From the NCBI GenBank assembly GCA_008360975.2, contig CM039193.1, positions 13,072,501 through 13,136,500 of the forward strand: a stretch of DNA of 64,000 bases, in the 5' to 3' direction. The notes beneath the pieces are model-generated. The model worked only from the letters and a program-made list of their open reading frames with translations, was not told where the DNA came from and searched no databases. The stretch comes from Lichenostomus cassidix. Its lineage: Eukaryota; Chordata; Aves; Passeriformes; Meliphagidae. The translations under genes and the position numbers were made by a program. Shown here piece after piece: positions 50,991-64,000 of this stretch. How positions within the stretch are numbered: position 1 is the stretch's first letter; every line of letters starts with the position of its first letter.

Positions 50991-52472
50991 AAACAAAAAC
51001 CCTCAGGGAAATAACAAGTGAACAAGTTACGCTAAGAAAAACAATTTATCTGACAAACTGGAGCACTTGTAAACTAAGAGAAACTCGATTTACAGTTTCA
51101 AGAGCAAAAGCTTTTTAACTTGCATATACAAACACTTCATGATGTAAACTTAACTTTTTTCATGAGATCAGTGACTTCAGTGCACAGGATAGTCTCTCAG
51201 TCTCACAAATTAAGGTTTCAAATGGGCAATTTTGCAATTGTGATGATGCTTTTTATGCAAAATTATTATATTTAATTGCTATTTTATTTCTATTCAGTTC
51301 TAATGTTTTACATCAAGGAAACATTTCTATGGATGCAGCAATATTTTATAACTCCAGATGTAGATCTGAATCATTAACTGAACCTCAGAACACCAGACAC
51401 TAATTCCAACAGCTGAAAACTTAGTGTGAATAAAAGCAAAAAGCTGCATCCTAGGCATTCCTATAAACCTCTTAAGAAAATACACCCCTAAAAAGACTTG
51501 CCTTTGCATCTTTGGCTTGAAAAAGAAATGCTTAGTGTTTTGATTCTACTCACTGAGATCATCTCCCACAATTAATTGTGACTTTCACCAAAAGGCCCTT
51601 CTACAACCTGTGTAGGTAATTGGGTTGGACCTTCAGTTTGAAACGACAACACACACAAGTAATCCAAGAATACAACTGGCAAAAAAAGGCTCTGTGCTCT
51701 TCAAATTCAACACTTAAGGCGCAACCTGACAGGGATCTGCTTTCTGGGTGTTGTCTGCCAGCTATGTCAAAGAGCTTTGTGCTGATAGGACTGCAGAAAA
51801 TGCAACCTGCATTTCTGTTATACTTGCACAATACCTCAGGAAACGTCAACAAAGTGTCTTTGGCAAGTATTGATGCTCTCGAGGTACTTTTGTAGGAAGT
51901 AGAGGTTTGGAGATTTCCATCCCACTGACAAAGTGACAGAGAAAACCAGCTTCAGCGATTTTATTATTTAAACTGAAGCAGAAATCTCTGTGTTAATGAG
52001 ATACATTTGGGAACTCAGGGTCAAACCCTATGATGGTTAACACAGTGAAAAGATATGAAACATCACAAAGCACTTGAGGGGAGTTCCTCACAACATTAAT
52101 TTTTAGCCTGGCAGAATAATACTCATTATAAGATCCCACAGATGAAAACTAATGTACTGTGAATTTTATACCACTTCATTATAATTCAAATGACTTTTTC
52201 TCCCTTCTTACATTTTCATTGTTTGATAAACTAAAATACCTCTGCTCCTTTTATAAAACATAGGAATAGTGGCAAATGTTCATCAAATAGCATATCAAAT
52301 AAGTAATATTCCTCAGCTAGATCTGGCTGAATATTACTGAACTATGCTATATCACAAAATTGTCATTTCATATCAAAATATGGCTTAAACAGAAAGGCAA
52401 AGAAAAAAATCAAAAGGCAAGTGTTAAGGGGAAGTAAAATCAAATCTTTTGTGTTAGTCATGCTGTTTTAAA

Positions 52473-52668
52473 AATGGTATGGGTTGGGAGGGGCCTGGAA
52501 GACCTCCTCATTCCATCCCTCTACCATGGGCAGGAACACCTCACACCATCCAAGCCCCAATGTCCAGCCTGGACTGGAGCACTGCCAGCTATGGGGAAGC
52601 CACAGCTGCTCTGGGCAACCTGTGCCAGAGCCTCACTGCCCTCACAGGGAAGGATTCTTTCCCATTAA
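52473..52668 (-). mobile_element. CR1 LINE 3'-end fragment
   Basis: The plus strand reads as reverse-complemented CR1 3' tail: 'ggtatgggttgggagggg', 'ctaccatgggcagga', 'ctctgggcaacctgtgccag' and 'cctcactgccctcacag'. The terminal octamer repeat is eroded. It is about 195 bp, lies in the 3' UTR portion only, and has no coding potential. It belongs to a different CR1 subfamily from the 42.8-kb copy, which has the 'gaggttggaaaatacc' type start. Confidence 0.88.
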
Positions 52669-53714
52669 AAACTGATTTTTCAGAAAAGCATTTCACAGAT
52701 ATTCTCCAATTTTTGAGATTTGAAAATAATGTTGTCTTACCTGTGAAATCAGTAGATTAAATACACGATGTCACACCTATGATTTTTGTAAGCCATTGGT
52801 AAATAATTAGCCCAATGCATTTTAAACAAAGTCACAGACCAATGTAATGGATCAAGCACTTTTGGATACCCAATAGTTTTTCACCACCTCCCTTATCTTC
52901 ACAATAAAAAGTCAGTTACACTGCTGTTCACAAACTAAAGAGATATTTTAAATATTAGTGTCTTTTCTCTTGAGACCCTAGTCCCAATGTAGGCTGCAGG
53001 CTATCACAAAACTATTTTCATAATTACGATAATCATAAAATTGGGTTGACAAATTATTTTCCAGTGCTAATTTGCACAACCTCAGCATTTCAGCCTCACG
53101 ATGTTTTCTCTGAAGAATTTAAAATGTACTAAGTTTCCTCCAGTGCTACTGTAACAGAAAATGTTTTATTATGAACAAAACTATTACTATTTCTGTATCA
53201 CAGCATAGAATAGCTATTTTCTTTAATCTCTCAGTTTAAAATCCTTCATAGGCTATTACGTCCTGCTTATTGGAAGCTCTGGGATTTTCTGTACAAAAAT
53301 AATGTCTTTCATACCTCTTCAGCTACACACAGTAAGTTTTTCCCTTGCTTTTTCAGAAAGTGGCTTGGAGCCATAAATACAAAACAAATTTACCAATGAA
53401 ACAAAATATAACATCCCACAACTATGTGTTTGTTTTCACAAAGATTTTAAGTGGGTCAAAGCCTTGTAAGTGGCCACTGGCAACCGCTTTCCTTGAGGGA
53501 AATCAGAGAGAAAATTATAAAAAGAAAATCAAATTATCAGAATACATCAGAGCCCATCATAACAACCTAGATTAAGAATATTTTGGTGAATTCAGAAGAC
53601 TGATTTCAGCGTGTCAATGTTACTGGGAGCTGGGGGTCAAACACTCTTTAAAGGCAGTTGATGCCCCTGTTCTGGCTCACATATTTGAGGGAAGGAGGAC
53701 ATTTGCCTCAGATC

Positions 53715-53960
53715 TCTGGATGAAAATAAGGGGCAGGACATGCAATCGAGAGGAAAGGCACTCTGCAAACACAGCCAGAGAGGGTCTGGGGCAGGAACCA
53801 TCCGGGAGGAGGAGCTAAAGCCCAGGCAGAGGAAAGCAGAGAGGATGGAAGAGAGCAGAGGAATGAGGCAATGCCAAACCCCTCAGCAGGTGCCTGCCCT
53901 GCCTGCCTGCACTGCAAACACCTCAGCCATCTCCACCCAGGTGTATCTAAGGCTCCTCCT
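53715..53960. other. Purine-rich then C-rich segment, unassigned
   Basis: The plus strand is strongly purine-biased (gggaggaggagc, gcagaggaaagcagagagg, atggaagagagcagagg) and then switches to C-rich ctgccctgcctgcctgc. It contains an open frame of 78 codons that is Arg/Glu/Gln-rich through composition alone. No element is recognised. Confidence 0.3.
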
Positions 53961-54338
53961 TCCCACAGCTGACTAGAAATGCACTTGCCCTAGAAACAGT
54001 GCATGATCACTGCTTCTTCCTTAACGGTCTCTGCTGGTGGGGGACAAAAAACAACTCATGGAGAAAAAGTGTAAGCTCCAGTGCCTGAGTGCTGAAATGT
54101 CCAGGGGCAAAGCTCTGCCCAGCTGCCAGCACTCCCTGCACTGCTGCAGCTTCAGTCAGAAACAAGCAGCAAAGGGACACTTCTGAAAGCATCACCTTCG
54201 ATAAACTCCCTTTTCCAGAACTTCATTTTCCTGCAAATTCTTGAAAATGGCTTTGTTCCAATGGAAACGCCTGTCAGTGACACAAAACCCTTTAAAATAT
54301 GCTGACCGTGTCATGATCTTCATTTGCATATTAATAGA

Positions 54339-54364
54339 TCTCTCCCTCTCTCTCTCTCTCTCTC
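54339..54364. repeat. (TC)n microsatellite
   Basis: About 12 TC units with one interruption (ccc). Confidence 0.88.
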
Positions 54365-57300
54365 AAGGGATTAATTGCCTTCCCAACAGAATCCTGCAAT
54401 CCCATTTATGCAGGTTTATTCTGGCTCTGGGATGGGGGTGGGGATGGACACTGCATTGACTGCAATTCTATTGTTTCACAATTTGGGATTTCTCGGCATT
54501 TACCTTTCCTAAAACACTTTTCCATAATCATGGGCAGTACAAAATAGAGCTTTTAAACCAAGCTTATCCAATTCAACACTGGTTTATATTCTGCAATTAT
54601 TCAATTTATGATTTTTAAACAGGATGGCAAATTAAATCATTTGACTGCAGAATTCTACAAAGTGGATAAATAGCACATTAAAAAGTAATTGATATACAAT
54701 ATTATAACTGTGAAAACTAGAAATTGAGTGCAGTGATAATCTAGAACTCCTTCCTTTAGCAAAAAAGAAATTCTACTGAGACAATACAATGCCAGGTTAT
54801 TCTCACACAGGCTTTTTTCAACACATGCTTAATGAGGCCAAATGTCTGTAGTCTCTTCTATGGTCAGTAAGAAAAATATTTTAAAGCACCCTCACAATAT
54901 ACTGTGACTGGATTTACCTAAATATACAATAAAATTCATTTCTATCAGATATCTGGCAATCATGGAACTTAAACATGGCTTAAACTAAAAAAAATCTAAC
55001 ATGCTCAGCATTCATGTAACTAGAGCTCAACAGTGGCTATGACACAGGGTACAGGGAATTTCTAATTTATTGCAGTGACCTGCAATATGAGAATGCACTT
55101 CACAGATTCCAGATTCAAAAAACCTCTCCCAGTGATTATCTATTTAACTTTTCCCCTAAAATGGATAAATAGGTGAGTGGGACAGACTAGAGCCCTATTT
55201 CAGAGCAGACACCAAAACCTTTCCTTATCTGAACTATTTCAATAATCTTGCAGAAACAAAATTCAAAACAAAATTCTTTGGAAAAATGTGTATTCATTTT
55301 TGTTTGCAATCTTTTTTTCCCCAAAGTATTTTCCCCACTCACTCTTCTGGTTCATCCTTTCTGTAAATAGATTTAATACAAGTTGAAACACTTTTCAAAA
55401 GGCACAGGAGCAATCTCTTGAACACTGTACTTGGCACAGCTGGGAATACACTGCCTTTAATGACATTCATCTCCGTGCTTTTTGGGCCCAAGGATATGCA
55501 GAAAATAATAGCAGAAAGCAGTTTTATAAAACAGCACCACTGTAATTACCATCTCTTTTCCTTGCACTGCTGCTGTTGCAAAGCCTCTGTCTCTGCTACG
55601 TAGTGCATTTCAGAGGAGGCAGATAGTTATAATGAACTCTCTACTTTTGCCAGTCATTACCAATTATCAACTTTGATAGACATAATAACAAAAACCTAAG
55701 ATTTTAATCAGCTAATAAGAAAAGCTCAGTTTTGATGAACTTTGTGTTTTTCTCAGATAAAACAGGGTAAAAATATTTAAGGGGATAAGAGAAATAAATA
55801 TATAAAGAGAACATTTTTCAAGATTCTACACAGAATTCCACCAGGCTCCATGAAAATCTGTGCAGGACTCACTGTTTAGACCAAGGTTGTCCTACATGCA
55901 TGAAGGGCCAAAGATACCTTCATAACATTTCAGGGAAAGAATGTTTGTTTTTCCCTTGTGGGGAAAATCAGGTCAAGTCAGATCTTAAACATAATCCTCT
56001 TTGTGAGCAAAAAGGTGCAAAATGCTTTCTTTAAACACTAACGACTGCTAATCCTTGCTTTAAAAAAAACCTATTTTCTACACCAAGCAAACTGTGTAAA
56101 TAGGAATGTGTTGAGGCCAAGTTATATAACCATGTGGTTAGGATAGTTCTGCATCATATTGAGAGCATATTTGTGCTAATATATCTATATAACAATTACA
56201 AGTTTATGTAGTGTGCAAATCTCATCAGGATGGTTAATTATTTGCCTTCTTTCCAAATTGGTCCAACTGCATTCGATTGGATTGAGGGGAGGAGTCTGGA
56301 TGTGGTCCAGTCAGCTGGGGTGAAAGGGGACTGTGTGCTCACACCAGATTAAGTGGATTTAAACAAAGGTAATGGTTAAAGAAAATATTTGGCTAACACT
56401 TCATTATGTGTGATACAACATCAAATGCTCTAAACAGGGTCCAGTTTTGATGTGCTAGCCCTAGAAATGAATTTTATATACTGATTAATCTCTAAACTGT
56501 TCATAAATAAAAAGGAAGGAATATATATTCCTCTCTAAGGAAATAAGACATAAATATATAGAAAATGCGTTAACTATAAACACTAGAAAAAACCACTTAT
56601 TTACAACAAGTGTGACCCATACTAGAAATAGCATGTAGGGATATTTCCCTTGGTAGGAATGTATGTAAATTGCATCAAGAGACTGCAAGCTGAATTCATA
56701 CAAGCCTTTTGGCTTTACCACAATTATAGCTTTAGTGAAGCTCCAGAAAGGCTTGAAGCTTCTGATCAAAAAAAGGATTGTAAATCCTATTAAAATGGAT
56801 TAAGGAAAACACTGCACATGGCTAAAAATATCAAGCATAATTTAAAAAGATCCTCACATGTTACCATTGCATCACACTGATAATATTTAAGCAAAAATGC
56901 AAGTTTAAAAAAAAAAAAGCCAATTGTGTTTCTATTTGAACACGTATTTTACGTGGACATGATAGCATTTCTCATTCATCCTACTGTCCTACAAACCCCT
57001 CCTTGCAGGTTGTGTTTTATCACCAGCAGCTTCTTTTTGCAGGTTTCAACCTGTTCCACAACAACACTTCAAAGAGTTGTCAGATGGTTAAGGTGCAGCA
57101 GTGCCCACTGGCACAGGGACTCAGCTCTGCCTGGCACTGACTGCCACTGCAGGTGCAGCCAATGTCACACAGGAGCCACTGAGCACACTGAGGAAATCTG
57201 GGAAGACTGGGATGGATCTTCCTAAAAAGATTTGTGTTTTATATTTTTTTCTCTTTTCCATTATCATATTTAGACAGAAATTAAAAGACACAATTGATAA

Positions 57301-58439
57301 AGCCTAAAGGCCATTCTGTAATAGGTTTATTTTGTTGAAAGAAATTCAGGATATAGTAGAAAAGCTCTTGTCTCTTTTTATTTCATGTTCCTGTTCCTTA
57401 TGATAGGCTGTGCATGTTTTCCACATATATTCTCATCTGTTTTAAACTACAGGGCACCTGACATGTCTTTCCACTATAGCACAAACACTTTTTTTCAGAT
57501 GTCTTAGATTTTTAGAGTTTAGGTAATTCACAACTTGTTTAATACTGTAATTGGTTCAGATTCCCTGAACAAAGATGCTTTTCTAGAGCTGACAATGCTT
57601 GCCACTACGTTTTTTGGGACCAAGTACAGAGCATTGCAGTGGTTGTAGCCTTCCAGTTACATCAGTCAGCTCTTAATTAGTTTAGTCACTTTAAACATTT
57701 CTGCTGAGGCCAATGGGACTGTTTATGTTCAGAAAACTGTGCATTTCCAGGACTGTTTATGAAACACAATATAATATACAGCAGTCCCAATTTTCCTCTC
57801 ATTGAAGAGAGGAAGCATTCCAAATACTCCAGAGATGTGTTTACACTGGAACTTTGACCTACTAAATTTAATTAATCAAGATGATAGAATATATGATACA
57901 TGTGATTATTTCATTAACATATATTTTATAGTCTGATAGAGTCAAAAAACAAATCAAGCTCTTAAAAACAGCCAAAGGCAGGCATTCTCACCCTACAAAA
58001 ATACTCTGGGAGCAGCTAAAAGATGAAAGTCATGAAACAGTGAGTTAGCAGAGTCACAGCCAGGCTGCCCTCAGTTCCACTGGGTTCTCAAGTTCTGCAC
58101 AAGAAACACCCTTCTTGATGCCAATTCCAAACTTATGCCTGAATATCAGACAGGGAAAAACTCAGTATTTGCTACAGCTAAATAGTGTCCACTGTCCAGT
58201 AACACTCGCTTAAAAAGTTGAGGCATTAAGGACTCAGAGAAATAAAAAGTTCAGAGCAATTTTTCCCTGCAACAGCCAGCAGAAGCCACTACTCAGAAGC
58301 AGAGCTCTATGTCTAACTCCTCTGCTGCTTAAACACCTTTCCTACCTAACACAGGAAAGGCAGAAGAAAGTGATTTGTCTCCCAAAGAGGAACCCCATAC
58401 GACAAGGAAAAGGTTTTGCCACATGGACTGCAAGGGAAG

Positions 58440-59065
58440 TAGGAAGCTCATTCCTTTCTCAGGAAATGATGAGTGGAGCGCGAGGGAGACAAAGAGCTGC
58501 TGCTGCTGCCTGTGCTTCCAGCAGCCCTCATCATCCTCCTGCACAGCAGTGGGTACCACACCTGGAGTCAGCAGAGGGATAGCTGGGATTTGGGGACACT
58601 GTAGGTTGTTATCTGCCTGAACCAGCCTCCTGTAGGCAGGTGGAAATCACCACATTAGGAAAACCATTAAATATCTAACAAAATCATTCGGCTTTTTCAT
58701 AAAATTAATTTTATGCTGCTCTACATGCAAAACACCCTTGGAAAAGTGGGGATTTTTTGAAACTACCTGGTTCCATTCATCTCCTAATCATTTCTGTGCT
58801 AACACTGCTACAACAGGATGCTTCTAAAGCCATTCTTTCCCTAGGATTTGGGGAACACTGAGAGCTAAATCTTAATTCCTGCAGTCAGCTCGTGGAATAA
58901 CAGCTGGATTGGGTGAGAGCTGCTGCTCAGCTCCAGGAGCACATCCCAGGCAGCTCCTGGATTCGGCTGAGACTCCTTGAGCTGTGAGTAAACAAACCCA
59001 GCCGTGATTATGGCCACAGGAACAGGAAAAGTCTGTTATCGCCTGCAGACAGACCCTTATCAACA
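58440..59065. other. GC-richer region, unassigned
   Basis: There are two GC-richer patches (about 58450-58640 and 58875-59060) separated by AT-rich sequence. The first has a short (ctg)n tract, gctgctgctgctgc. The second leads into a non-repetitive stretch (ccttatcaacactccc, taaacggctaccaatg) that could be conserved. No gene or repeat was identified. Confidence 0.25.
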
Positions 59066-59474
59066 CTCCCATTAAAGCACAGTAAACGGCTACCAATGAT
59101 AAAATTACCAGTAATGAATTTTAAATGTGTTATTGATGTACTCCTGGGGGGGCTGGGGGTGCAAAGATGTTAACCCTTTGAGGGGGTAAGTGCCAATACC
59201 AAGTAAATGCTATTCCACGACACTATGATCATTTTTCCATTAAAAATACTTGTTATTTCATTGCTAGCCATTGATGGCTGTGTTTCCAAACACACACCAT
59301 GCTGGGTGCCTGCAACATCTTTTTAAATATAAGAAACTTGAGAATAACCAGCATCTCGTGAGTGATCCTCAATATCTCACTACACACAGTTCCAGGGTTT
59401 TGGTCTTTTGGGGCTGTTAATTGGTTAATTTGGGTTTGTTTTATTTTGGGTGTTGTTTTTTTAACATGTGGTGG

Positions 59475-59490
59475 GTTTGTTTGTTTGTTT
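59475..59490. repeat. (TTTG)n microsatellite
   Basis: About four tttg units. Confidence 0.8.
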
Positions 59491-62400
59491 CAAGCTAGAG
59501 ACAAGCTAACCAACTTCTTGCAGACATTTCTGATATTTTCAGCCTCAAAAATTTCACTGGTCCTATTTCAAACAAATGGCACAAGTAGTAGCATTTTGTC
59601 TTGGCAACTGGGCTTCTGTCAAAGCACAAGTTCATAATGTACAATAAATCACCATTAGTCTGAACCTGTAAATACTGATGGCTGTTTAGTTTACAAACCT
59701 CAATCTAAGTATTCCTTGGTGGTGTTTTGAATTATCATGCCCTCTGGGTCCATTGCTTCACCATTTAGTTTTAAAATAATTTTCCACGTAATGTACCTTC
59801 TGAACATTTGAGATTTTCCTCTAAATAAATCATTACACTAATTGTTTATCAGAAAACTGCAGGCTGCCAACGGATTAGGAGAAAACAGAGAGGCCATATT
59901 TAATTCCACTTGATAGAACTCAAAGGGAAAAACATTTTTACGAAAAGTTACACTTAACTTTTCTTCATAGGATCAAAATTCAGACAGAATGAATTGGGAC
60001 ATTTACCAAAATAATTTTTATGACAAAATACAAATTCTAATATTCAAACAGTGAAATGTAACTAATTTTCTTAAAATACAGTATGGATTCCAAATTGACT
60101 TATATTCAGAATATTTAATTTATAACAAAAATTCTCAGCTTTTTCCTACAGCTAACTGCAGAGTGAAAATCTAGAAAGCATTTGAATTCATAGATTTATT
60201 ATGGAACTACCAATGAAATTATAAAGACAGTGATTTTTTTTCTGGGATTTTTACAGGATGCACAAAACTGTTGTTTGAGGAAGTAAGGCCACAAACCAAG
60301 CAAAAAGCAAAAATTTTTTTAATTTGTTTTTAGTAAATTAAGAACACTTGGCATGAAATTCAGAGATATTTGGGGCAATAGTATCCAACTACATTTTTTA
60401 TATTGTAGCAACTTTTTAATATGCCTTCTTCAGAGGTCATCATTGGAAAAACTTCTAAAGCTGACACTTATTTCACTAACCTTGCTCCACCAAGCCCCCC
60501 AATTACATCTACCTTGAAAGCAGAAATCAAGAAATTGCATGTAAAACCAGGCACAGAATCGTTAGACTTTGATACCTGAACAAGCAGTGTCAGTGATGAT
60601 AAATAGGCCATTGCATCATTTGAAACTGAAATCCAGTGCTCTAGCCATTACAATGAATTCCTTTTTTTTACTAACTCTAATTACTACTTCACTAGCAGCA
60701 ACTTTTAACCCTGGGTGGCTAAATTTGCTTTTCAGGGTTGATGTGAGATTTTTCTATAGCTTTGCAGGTATTTTGTTCTCTATTGTATATTAGCTCAGGG
60801 TTTATAGGTATTCTTTTTAATCACATCTGAAACTCAAGCTAGCCAAGTTGCTGCATTTATGAAAAGATCACAGGGAATGAAAAAATTGGAATAGGTCAAG
60901 TGATGTGAATATGCATGGACAAATCATCATCTCTTCTTCTCCTATTCCTTTGGTAAATGGGTAGAGGAGAAACATAAATCATTGCTCAGCATGTATTCAA
61001 CCAGCTCCTCTCAACCCACTCTAATCAAACAGCACTCTGAAGAAATTTGCAGGCAGGTTAAGGCCAAACCACATTGGGGCTGCTTCCTTTGCCTTGCCAG
61101 TTTATAGGGGGAAGAATCCAACAGAAGGACTTTGGACCTATGTAGAAATTTATCTTAAAGTTGAATTAATTTAAATTAAAGTTGCTGTTTTCCATTTTTC
61201 CTCACAGATTTAAGTGCTAAGCATTTAGCACCTCACCCTTTTAATGAAATAAATTTCATATATTAATATTACTTACAAAAGAGTTCCTGAAACAAGTGTA
61301 TAGCTTAGATCTGGGCCTGAATTTTCCATTCTCCTTTTACAGATAAAGACGTTTTCCAGAAAAAAAAAAGAACAAAACAGCCAAAGAACAGTTCTATAAA
61401 ACTTTATAGAGGAAAATGAAACAATTTTAAAAAATACTCATCAGTAAAAGGTTACACAAAAGAGTATTTCATTTTTCTTGCTGAATCCAAAAGAGAAGAG
61501 AAAGTTAACCAACTGGAAGTATAAACAGTAACAGCTTTCCAAAATATCCTATCTGACAAGAAAATTGTCTCATTCTTAATTTGATAAGAAAGACTGATCA
61601 GGAACACCTGATGGAAGAAGTGCATTATCCATAACATTTCCCAACCAAACTTTCTCCACCTTCCACAAGTTCACTGTTTTCTCTTCCAGACTCAGACACA
61701 TGGTGAGTGGGAGCTTTGCACACATCACAGGACAGTCTGGAATCTGTTTATAGTATTTCTCCATTCACATCTCTCAGCTCAACAAGGTATTTCATAAGGC
61801 ACACACAAAGCATGGAGAAAACCTTCCTGGAATTAATTCTCCCAAAACCACACATCATCTCCACATCTAAGAAATGTTTTGCAGCAGATTCAAATGAGAT
61901 GCCCAAACAACTACAAACTAGTGAGCTTTGCTATCCCAACTGAGTGAAAAAATAATAGCAAAAATGTATCAAAATAAATATTAATTGCTCCAAAGGTGCT
62001 TCAGTTTGAATAAATAAGTGGGCATTGTCTCTGTGAAAAATGCAGGATGAGACTTTAACACATAATTGCTACCACAGCTTTAAAACTGGTGCAGAAGTAC
62101 TCTCACAGCATGGGAAATATATTTTGCATGCTAAATAAAAACTGACAAAAGATGTATATGCCCACATTGTCAGCATGCTCCTTGCTGCCAAAAGCCAGTC
62201 TGCTGTCAAATAGATTATGTTCATTTGGCCTTTGGGAATGGCGGCATCTTAGAATTTCAATTTCAAAATATAATTAGAAAAAGCAAAAAGAATTTCACAA
62301 ACATTAAAATGGCCAGAGGAGGAATTCCTTGTATAGAATACTTAATTCAGGTTCAGATTTTTTATTTGGTGTTTTACTGGAAACCAACAAAGCAGTTAGA

Positions 62401-62808
62401 GATTGGAACATACAAAATATTACATCATTACTGCACAGACCTGCTTTCCTCAGAAACTCAAATATTTCAATAGAAAAGAGGATAATCATTGTGCAAGTCA
62501 GGGCACAAGTTAAACACCCAATTTTAGCCACAAATCCACTCAATTGAGAATAGTCACATATCCATGGGACACATTTCCACTCATGTGTTATGGAAATACT
62601 AGAAAGTGAAGCGTGATGGTTAAAAAAAAATGTAATAATGATTAAAAAAATTTGCCTACAGCACTCTGCTTTTCAGTTTCTCCATCTAGGTGACAACAGG
62701 ACTACAAGGAATGTTATCTGATAATGTACTAATTTTTTACCTTAGAAAGCAGAGATAAATGTTGAAATATATTTGAAAAAAAAACCAAACAAAAAACAAC
62801 AGATGGCT

Positions 62809-62833
62809 TTAAGTGAATAACAGATTCACTTAA
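62809..62833. repeat. 10-bp inverted repeat with 5-nt loop
   Basis: The arms ttaagtgaat and attcacttaa are perfectly complementary around aacag. There is no adjacent gene or U-tract to suggest a role. A stem of this length can occur by chance in 64 kb. Confidence 0.6.
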
Positions 62834-64000
62834 CCAAACATTTTATTTCCTGTATCTTGAATAATTAACAAAAAAATTGTTTACCAACAATTATATAACA
62901 GCTTTTATAGTAACACAAGGAGGAGAAAAACATTTAGCACTGAGTCTCATAAATAATTCAAAAGGTCTAATTTACCATAATCATGTCTGGCATTTATCTT
63001 CAGTAAATAATGTATTAGGCATATACTGTGCACTCTCTCCTACAGTAACTACTAGAGAGCATTAGGAACAAACCCATCTGTGTTTAGCATTCTGTAAATC
63101 AGGCCAGCTCTTGCATGCATAAAATGATTGCTGATGAAGCCATTTACCTATGCAATGGATAGAAATGACATCTTTTAATGTAAAATTAAATAAAAATTAT
63201 AGAAACTGCAACACAGATGAGGGTTTTTTGTATACCATAAATATTCATATCTTCCCAACTGAGAAAGCATACCTCTGAAACCATAGGAACCACTCTAGGA
63301 AAAGAAGTTGGGTCTTCCACATTCACTGTGCCATTGACAGGTTAATTTGCATAGGAGCAAATTAACATCTCAAAAGCTTTCTCCTAGCTAACATTTTCAA
63401 GAAATCACCCACCACTATACTGAAACCACTGCAGCTACCTTGGCACAACAGAAGTGTGAGTTTTAGTGTTGTCCAGGCTTTGGGTGTTTTTGTTTGTTTA
63501 AAGCACCACTGTCCCAGCTCCTTCCTCCCAGTGCCCAATAAATGGCAGCATACACACAGGTAAGAATGGTTTTCCTCTAAGCTTCCAATGATTTCCTGTT
63601 CTATCCTGTTAAACCTGCAATTTAATTAAACTCTTTTGAAACTTGCACATTTTCCAATAACACAGAATTTGAATTTGTCACAAATATGTGTCCCCAGAAA
63701 TTAAGGAACACTTTAATGCAACTACACCTCAAACTGATCAGCCACATCTGTAGTTTGTGCCTTACCTGTCAGTAAGTATACAGAATATAGCATACAATCT
63801 GTGCATAAAACAAGGATTACTGTTTTTACAGCTGTTTTACAGCTCACTACCCTGCTTTTTGGGTTTTTTTTTTTCAACTTTTTGCCATGTGTTTAACACA
63901 TACTCAAGATAACATAAGCAGAATCTTTCAAAACGTTGAGTACCTTGTCTTATGTTTTTTTTTGTGTTGGACACACTCAGGACTTTGCAACACAATTCTC

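Larger units (their letters stand above)
16931..64000 (-). other. CACNA2D3: Intron 2 of CACNA2D3 (partial; runs off the right edge)
   Basis: This is about 47 kb of non-coding sequence upstream of the exon in gene orientation. Exon 2, which should encode the residues just before KYKEYEK, was not seen on the minus strand. Early introns of this gene are very long in mammals, so a window with one exon is expected. The region holds the solo LTR, the MIR relic, three CR1 pieces, GC-richer islands and simple repeats listed separately. Between those I see no gene on either strand. A nested gene cannot be fully excluded by eye. Confidence 0.65.

Noticed and set aside
52474..52760. Three overlapping plus-strand open frames of 63-93 codons
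   Set aside because: They run antisense through the CR1 3'-end fragment and carry no protein signature.
1..64000. CRISPR arrays, operons, bacterial-type promoters or a novel defence system
   Set aside because: No regularly spaced repeats, no gene clusters and no ribosome-binding context exist. The window is avian intronic DNA.
16931..64000. Exon 2 of CACNA2D3 on the minus strand
   Set aside because: I looked for a block encoding the residues before KYKEYEK with a following donor and did not find one. It probably lies beyond the right edge, though a by-eye search can miss a short exon.

Overview
This window is vertebrate nuclear DNA, almost certainly from a bird. It is AT-rich, has no prokaryote-like gene packing, and carries three 3'-end copies of the CR1 LINE family that dominates avian genomes, plus a small ERVK-type solo LTR. 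A passerine is plausible from the LTR style, but that is only an inference.

One protein-coding exon can be supported in 64 kb. On the minus strand at 16777-16893 lies a 117-bp, phase 0/0 exon. Its 39 codons match the N-terminal extracellular part of CACNA2D3, the alpha2delta-3 auxiliary subunit of voltage-gated calcium channels (exon 3 by analogy with the mammalian gene). It has a strong polypyrimidine tract and AG acceptor on its upstream side and a GTAAGC donor on its downstream side. The rest of the window therefore reads as intron: 1-16776 is the intron after this exon (intron 3) and 16894-64000 is the intron before it (intron 2). The neighbouring exons 2 and 4 were looked for by eye and not found.

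The introns hold the following. A perfect 27-bp inverted repeat with a 3-nt loop lies at 2898-2954. A 262-bp solo LTR lies at 24738-24999, flanked by 6-bp target duplications. An old tRNA-derived MIR/CORE-SINE relic lies at 33221-33373. CR1 pieces lie at 40366-40489 (+), 42806-43371 (-, internally deleted) and 52473-52668 (-). There are also simple repeats, homopolymer tracts, GC-richer islands of unknown origin, and several stretches that look by eye like conserved non-coding elements, notably around 42040-43760. A coding-like open segment at 23394-23663 (-) has no recognised homologue.

There is no operon, RNA gene, CRISPR array or novel multi-gene system here. The short open frames are what chance predicts for intronic DNA, apart from the exon and the CR1-derived frames.
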